Assembly (NCBI GenBank): GCA_002297965.1
Contig: DBLF01000082.1
Location: 1-10,415, forward strand
Reading direction: 5' to 3'
DNA from: Candidatus Segatella papionis
Lineage (GTDB): Bacteria > Bacteroidota > Bacteroidia > Bacteroidales > Bacteroidaceae
Length of the DNA stretch: 10,415 nucleotides
Shown here: one piece after another, positions 7,219 through 10,415 of the stretch
Numbering within the stretch: the stretch's first letter is position 1
How the letters are laid out: each line of letters starts with the position of its first letter
Notes under the pieces: model-generated
The model's database searches: none
Seen by the model: only the letters and a program-made list of their open reading frames with translations
What the model was told of the DNA's origin: nothing
Program-made: the position numbers and the translations under genes

Positions 7219-8562
7219 ATGGCAACAGCTATCATACTTTTACAACTCGCCATCGTTTTGGCGCTCATCTTCATCGGAGCCCGAATCGGAGGCATCGGAC
7301 TCGGCATATACGGCATGGTAGGCGTCTTCATCCTCGTCTTCATCTTCGGTCTGAAACCAGGCAATCTGCCCATCGACGTGATGCTCATCATCGTCTCGGT
7401 CATCACGGCAGCTGCCACACTACAGGCTGCGGGTGGACTGGACTATCTGGTAGGACTTGCAGCCAAGTTCTTGCGCAAGCACCCCAACCACATCACCTAC
7501 TTCGGACCGCTCACCACATGGCTCTTCTGCATCGTGGCAGGCACGGCGCACACCAGCTACTCGCTGCTACCCATCATCTCGGAGATTGCCACCAACTCGA
7601 AGATACGCCCCGAGCGTCCACTGAGCGTTTCCACCATCGCTGCCTCTTTGGGCATTACGGGCAGTCCTGTTTCCGCAGCCACTGCAGCCGTCATCAGCAC
7701 CGACTTGTTGGGCGGCGCTGGCATCGAGCTGAAGCACATCCTCATCGTCTGCATCCCAGCCTCGCTGATAGCCATCCTCGTGGCAGCCTTCGTGCAAAAC
7801 CGCATAGGAAAGGAACTGCATGAGGACGAAATCTACCAACAACGCATAAAAGATGGAACCATCAACCCTGAGAACGACAGCAAGCTCATCGACGAGATGA
7901 TTCAAAACCCGAACCCACGTGCCAAGTATGCCGTGATGGCCTTTATCTTCGGCGTGCTGATGGTGGTGCTCTACGGCAGCGTTCCTAGCATCCGCCCATC
8001 GTTTATGCTCGACGGGGAACTGCACCACGTTTCCATGCCCGAGATTATCGAAATCATCATGATGTCGGTGGCTGCACTCATTCTGCTGGTTGGCAAGGCA
8101 AAGGTGGGAGATGCGGTGAAAGGCAACGTGTTTGCAGCCGGCATGAACGCCATGGTGGCGATATTCGGAATCGCTTGGATGGGCGACACCTTCTTCAATG
8201 GCAACATCGCCTTCTTCAAGGAGCACATCGCTAACATCGTAAGCCAATATCCATTCCTCTTCGCCATCGCCCTCTTCATCATGAGCATCATGCTCTTCTC
8301 GCAAGCGGCTACCGTGAGGACGCTCTATCCGCTAGGCATCGGACTCGGCATCTCGCCACTGGCACTCGTAGCTATGTTTCCTGCCGTAAATGGATATTTT
8401 TTTCTACCGAACTACCCTACAGCCGTGGCAGCCATCAACTTCGACCGCACAGGCAGTACCCGTATCGGAAGATTCGTGGTGAACCATTCATTCCAGCTGG
8501 CGGGCTTCATCACCACCATCGTGAGCATCGGAGTGGGATACATAATCATCCAATTCCTATAA
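7219..8562 (+). CDS. dcuB: Anaerobic C4-dicarboxylate transporter, DcuA/DcuB family
   Basis: An inner-membrane carrier of 447 residues that exchanges or imports fumarate, malate or aspartate against succinate in anaerobic metabolism. It is hydrophobic nearly throughout, with about ten to twelve membrane segments and one polar cytoplasmic-type loop near 200-240 (KELHEDEIYQQRIKDG). Family landmarks include GARIGGIGLG (20-29), ATLQAAGGLDYLV, ITGSPVSAATAAV, GIAWMGDTFF, SQAATVRTLYP and TRIGRFVVNHSF. The motifs mix DcuA-like (GGLDYLV, SQAAT) and DcuB-like (RPERP, RFVVNHSF) features, so the symbol is provisional. The ATG at 7219 is preferred over an in-frame ATG at 7165, which lies upstream of the -7 box. 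A porin gene follows after 197 bases with no terminator visible, so the two probably share the promoter at 7125-7193. Confidence 0.93.
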   Translation: MATAIILLQLAIVLALIFIGARIGGIGLGIYGMVGVFILVFIFGLKPGNLPIDVMLIIVSVITAAATLQAAGGLDYLVGLAAKFLRKHPNHITYFGPLTTWLFCIVAGTAHTSYSLLPIISEIATNSKIRPERPLSVSTIAASLGITGSPVSAATAAVISTDLLGGAGIELKHILIVCIPASLIAILVAAFVQNRIGKELHEDEIYQQRIKDGTINPENDSKLIDEMIQNPNPRAKYAVMAFIFGVLMVVLYGSVPSIRPSFMLDGELHHVSMPEIIEIIMMSVAALILLVGKAKVGDAVKGNVFAAGMNAMVAIFGIAWMGDTFFNGNIAFFKEHIANIVSQYPFLFAIALFIMSIMLFSQAATVRTLYPLGIGLGISPLALVAMFPAVNGYFFLPNYPTAVAAINFDRTGSTRIGRFVVNHSFQLAGFITTIVSIGVGYIIIQFL

Positions 8563-8574
8563 TATGTGCGAAAA

Positions 8575-8733
8575 AGACCTCTATCGTATAATATTATAAG
8601 TAGATTTTCGTTCTTATCAAGAAAGAATCTCTGGTAAAATCTCTCATCTAGGGATTAAAAGCCACAAGAAATCCCTTATCACGGGATTAAGAATCGCAAG
8701 AAATCTCTTAAGAATAAGTTACAATAGAGGTCT
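8575..8733 (+). other. Structured intergenic element bounded by a 14-base inverted repeat
   Basis: AGACCTCTATCGTA (8575-8588) pairs with TACAATAGAGGTCT (8720-8733) over 13 of 14 positions, ten of them contiguous. Inside are the palindrome TATAATATTATA (8587-8598), a hairpin with TTCTT (8611-8615) against AAGAA (8619-8623) extended by AGATT and AATCT, and AGGGATT (8650-8656) against AATCCCT (8670-8676). The element fills most of the gap between the transporter stop and the porin ATG. It could be a leader or intercistronic RNA fold that sets porin expression, or the remnant of a small mobile element. Pairing is seen directly; the function is inferred. Confidence 0.5.
8651..8714 (+). repeat. Two tandem 32-base imperfect repeats before the porin gene
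   Basis: Units 8651-8682 and 8683-8714 are directly adjacent and match at 24 of 32 positions. Both begin GGGATTAA and contain CAAGAAATC followed by CTTA. A third, partial echo (CAAGAAA at 8618-8624 followed by AATCTCT) lies upstream. The GGGATT and AATCCC motifs of the first unit and its junction are mutually complementary, so alternative stems are possible. No -7 box was found in this gap. Confidence 0.65.
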
Positions 8734-8759
8734 AAATTCACAACATAAAAGAAAACTAT

Positions 8760-10091
8760 ATGAAGAATCTTTACGCTAGAGGAATCCTGCTTTCAGCCAT
8801 CACAGCAGCAGCGACACTTTTGCCAAGCTATGCGCTCGCCCAGGGAAACAACGATGGTCTGGGTGGAGAAGACGGCGACATCGAATCCATCTACACCAAG
8901 GTCACCAACCTGGAAAAGAAGCAGAAGGCTCTCAATCTTTACGTGAACTTCGCAGAAACTTTCCAGGCAGAACACGATTCGAGGACAGGCGACTGGACTT
9001 CGCGATTCTACAACAAGAACCTGAGAATCGAGATGACGGGGTGGCTCACCGACAATCTCTACTATCGTTTTCGCCACCGCCTGAACAAGACGGATGCCCC
9101 AATGAGCGAAGACAACTTCGCCAAGGCTACCGACTACATGATGGTGGGCTGGAAATTCAACGACACGTGGAGCATCCAGGGCGGTAAGAAATGCCAGGCG
9201 CTCGGCTCGTTCGAGTTTGATGAGAATCCAATGTTCATCTATCAATACTCCGACATGGAGGACAATGTGGATAGCTCGAAGGGAGCACTCAACTTGCTCT
9301 TCACCCCCAGCAAGGACCAGCAATTCTCTGCCGAAGTGAGCAATACCTACAACGGAAAACTAGCCGATGAATTTGGTGAGAACGCCAAGGTAACGGCAAG
9401 AGGGTATGTAATGCAGGGAGGAATCACCCAACTGGAAGTGGAAGACTTGGAGAAATCCAACAGTCCACTGGCTTATAGCCTGGGATGGAACGGCAAGTTC
9501 TTTGACGGAAAGTTTCAGACCCGCTGGTCTTACACCTTCCGCACACAAGCCAAGGGAAAATACAGCCGCTTCTTCCGTTTCGGGCAGAAGTTGAACCTGA
9601 AGAAACTGCAATGGTACGTGGACTACAACTACACCTACGACGATCTCGACAGAATGAAGATTGCTTCTAACGAGTTGAGAAACAATATTTTGAGCAGAGC
9701 CATTCCTCTGAGTGAGACGAACGAGACTAGTGCTACAGTAGCAAGCGAGACTGGAAGTGAAGACTACAGCAACCTCTACTTGAGCAAAGTTCGCTACCAA
9801 GGCATCGTGACCAAGATGAACTGGCAGTTTGCCAAAGACTGGAACTTGATGCTCAAGGGAATGTGGGAGACAGCCAGCACCACCAAGATAGAAGAATACA
9901 AGCACTACCGCAAGGCATACGGTTACATAGGAAGCCTGGAGTACTATCCTGCACGCAAAGAGAAACAAGACCTTCGCATCTTCCTCGCTTATGTGGGCAG
10001 AAAGTATGACTACAGCAAGCGATGCGGACTAAAAGATTACAACACCGACCGCATCGAGCTAGGCATCATGTATCGTCTGAAAGCCTATTAA
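8760..10091 (+). CDS. Outer-membrane porin (OprP/phosphate-selective-porin-like)
   Basis: A 443-residue exported beta-barrel protein. Residues 1-27 are a signal peptide with a signal peptidase I site (ALA|Q). A short heptad-like segment follows (about 40-58, IYTKVTNLEKKQKALN), as at the N terminus of some trimeric porins. The rest alternates amphipathic strands rich in Tyr, Trp and Phe with polar turns, for example LYYRFRHRLNKTD and WQFAKDWNLMLKGMWE, and ends in the strand RIELGIMYRLKAY with aromatic residues near the C terminus. Length and pattern fit the porin O/P group. The gene lies 197 bases after the C4-dicarboxylate transporter and is closed by a strong terminator, so it probably gives small dicarboxylates or amino acids passage through the outer membrane for that carrier. 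Specificity for phosphate is not supported by context. The ATG follows an A-rich stretch (cataaaagaaaactat). Confidence 0.85.
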   Translation: MKNLYARGILLSAITAAATLLPSYALAQGNNDGLGGEDGDIESIYTKVTNLEKKQKALNLYVNFAETFQAEHDSRTGDWTSRFYNKNLRIEMTGWLTDNLYYRFRHRLNKTDAPMSEDNFAKATDYMMVGWKFNDTWSIQGGKKCQALGSFEFDENPMFIYQYSDMEDNVDSSKGALNLLFTPSKDQQFSAEVSNTYNGKLADEFGENAKVTARGYVMQGGITQLEVEDLEKSNSPLAYSLGWNGKFFDGKFQTRWSYTFRTQAKGKYSRFFRFGQKLNLKKLQWYVDYNYTYDDLDRMKIASNELRNNILSRAIPLSETNETSATVASETGSEDYSNLYLSKVRYQGIVTKMNWQFAKDWNLMLKGMWETASTTKIEEYKHYRKAYGYIGSLEYYPARKEKQDLRIFLAYVGRKYDYSKRCGLKDYNTDRIELGIMYRLKAY

Positions 10092-10125
10092 CCAAAACAT
10101 CACTACATAGTTATCAAGATTCAAG

Positions 10126-10165
10126 AAAAGAGCCTCGTTGCAATAATTGCGAAGAGGCTCTTTTT
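10126..10165 (+). terminator. Rho-independent terminator of the transporter-porin operon
   Basis: AAAAGAGCCTC (10126-10136) pairs perfectly with GAGGCTCTTTT (10154-10164). The stem continues past one G-A mismatch with T-A and T-G pairs and GCAA/TTGC closing a TAA loop. The right arm runs directly into five T residues (10161-10165). It lies 34 bases after the porin stop. The A run on the left arm also allows some termination on the opposite strand. Confidence 0.92.
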
Positions 10166-10231
10166 ACTTGTTATAAGCACACAAAAAAGCAATATCTTCT
10201 TTATCAGAACACACAAAACAAAATCAACTAG

Positions 10232-10300
10232 TTCGTTTTTTACAAATTATGGTTCACTTTTTATAAAAGGAATCTAAGAAAATAGCAGTATCTTTGCAAC
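10232..10300 (+). promoter_or_regulatory. Promoter of the next, unseen gene: copy 2 of the conserved 69-base block
   Basis: Compared with 7125-7193 this block matches at 53 of 69 positions without gaps. Identical parts are the 16-mer TTCGTTTTTTACAAAT (10232-10247), the 14-mer TTTATAAAAGGAAT (10260-10273), and AGCAGTA plus TTTGCAAC around the -7 box TATCTTTG (10289-10296). The spacers between them match at only 4 of 12 and 4 of 10 positions, so the conserved parts look selected. The rest of the stretch 10166-10231 between the terminator and this block is AT-rich and shows nothing else. Confidence 0.75.
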
Positions 10301-10301
10301 G

Positions 10302-10327
10302 GATAAAGGAAACAACTTTTCCTTATC
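10302..10327 (+). other. Stem-loop at the 5' end of the next gene's leader
   Basis: GATAAAGGAAA (10302-10312) pairs with TTTCCTTATC (10318-10327) over ten base pairs with one bulged A and a five-base loop. It begins about where transcription from the copy-2 promoter should start, so it would cap the 5' end of that mRNA, possibly for stability. The transporter leader, about 23 bases long, has no counterpart. Confidence 0.5.
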
Positions 10328-10381
10328 AAAAAAAAGACAGAATTACAGATATAAAAAAAATAAACAATTTCTAGAATCAAT

Positions 10382-10415
10382 AGATTAACAATATAAAAAT
10401 AAAAAGATTAACAAT
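10382..10415 (+). repeat. Direct repeat AGATTAACAAT at the right edge, probably just before a start codon
   Basis: AGATTAACAAT occurs at 10382-10392 and again at 10405-10415. The window ends in AAT; if the next base is G, an ATG begins at 10414 in a setting (ATTAAC before AT) like that of the transporter gene (ATTAACATTATG). The leader from the promoter would be about 110 bases and is very A-rich. This is a guess about sequence outside the window. Confidence 0.35.

Noticed and set aside
8587..8598. TATAATATTATA as a sigma-70-type -10 box for the porin
   Set aside because: The primary sigma factor of Bacteroidota uses TAnnTTTG; the palindrome has no TTTG and no -33 box upstream.
8571..8736. 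The inverted-repeat-bounded element as a miniature transposable element
   Set aside because: The only candidate target duplication is AAA on each side, which means little in AT-rich DNA, and no second copy is present in the window. It stays a weak alternative that a whole-genome copy search would settle.
1..10415. tRNA, rRNA, CRISPR arrays, complete insertion sequences, integrases or phage genes
   Set aside because: None was recognised by reading either strand; the repeats found are too few and too irregular for CRISPR.

Overview
The window looks like chromosome of a Bacteroidota gut anaerobe, most likely a Prevotella/Segatella relative. The reasons are a TonB-dependent receptor followed by a secreted glycoside hydrolase, a hybrid two-component regulator that carries sensor, kinase, receiver and AraC domains in one chain, A-rich start regions without clear Shine-Dalgarno sequences, and promoter -7 boxes of the Bacteroidota form TAnnTTTG. 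The species is inferred, not proven.

Layout. Positions 1-2871 (+) hold the 3' end of a TonB-dependent receptor and a complete exported GH36 alpha-galactosidase. A DNA polymerase IV gene (dinB, TTG start) follows 35 bases later at 2907-4028 (+). A 963-residue sugar-sensing hybrid regulator (4050-6941, -) converges on dinB with only 21 bases between the stops. A 277-base divergent intergenic region (6942-7218) carries a three-copy tandem repeat, a hairpin, a candidate promoter for the regulator and a clear promoter for the genes to the right. A Dcu-family C4-dicarboxylate transporter (7219-8562, +), a structured 197-base gap, an outer-membrane porin (8760-10091, +) and a strong intrinsic terminator (10126-10165) form a likely two-gene operon. 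The last 250 bases hold no gene but contain the promoter and leader of a gene that begins at or just past the right edge.

How it fits together. The left part is a small glycan-uptake module: import by the receptor and release of alpha-linked galactose by GH36. The regulator resembles those that sense a monosaccharide in the periplasm, but its target is not shown here. The right part pairs an outer-membrane porin with an inner-membrane C4-dicarboxylate carrier, as expected for fumarate, aspartate or succinate exchange during anaerobic fumarate respiration.

The most notable observation is a 69-base promoter block upstream of the transporter (7125-7193) that recurs without gaps at 10232-10300, upstream of the next, unseen gene. 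In both copies the identical blocks are equally spaced, an imperfect inverted repeat is centred near -50, the -7 box is good and the -33 box is absent. This suggests a shared activator and a regulon joining the transporter operon to the next gene. A second candidate is the transporter-porin gap, whose ends form a 14-base near-perfect inverted repeat enclosing tandem repeats and hairpins.
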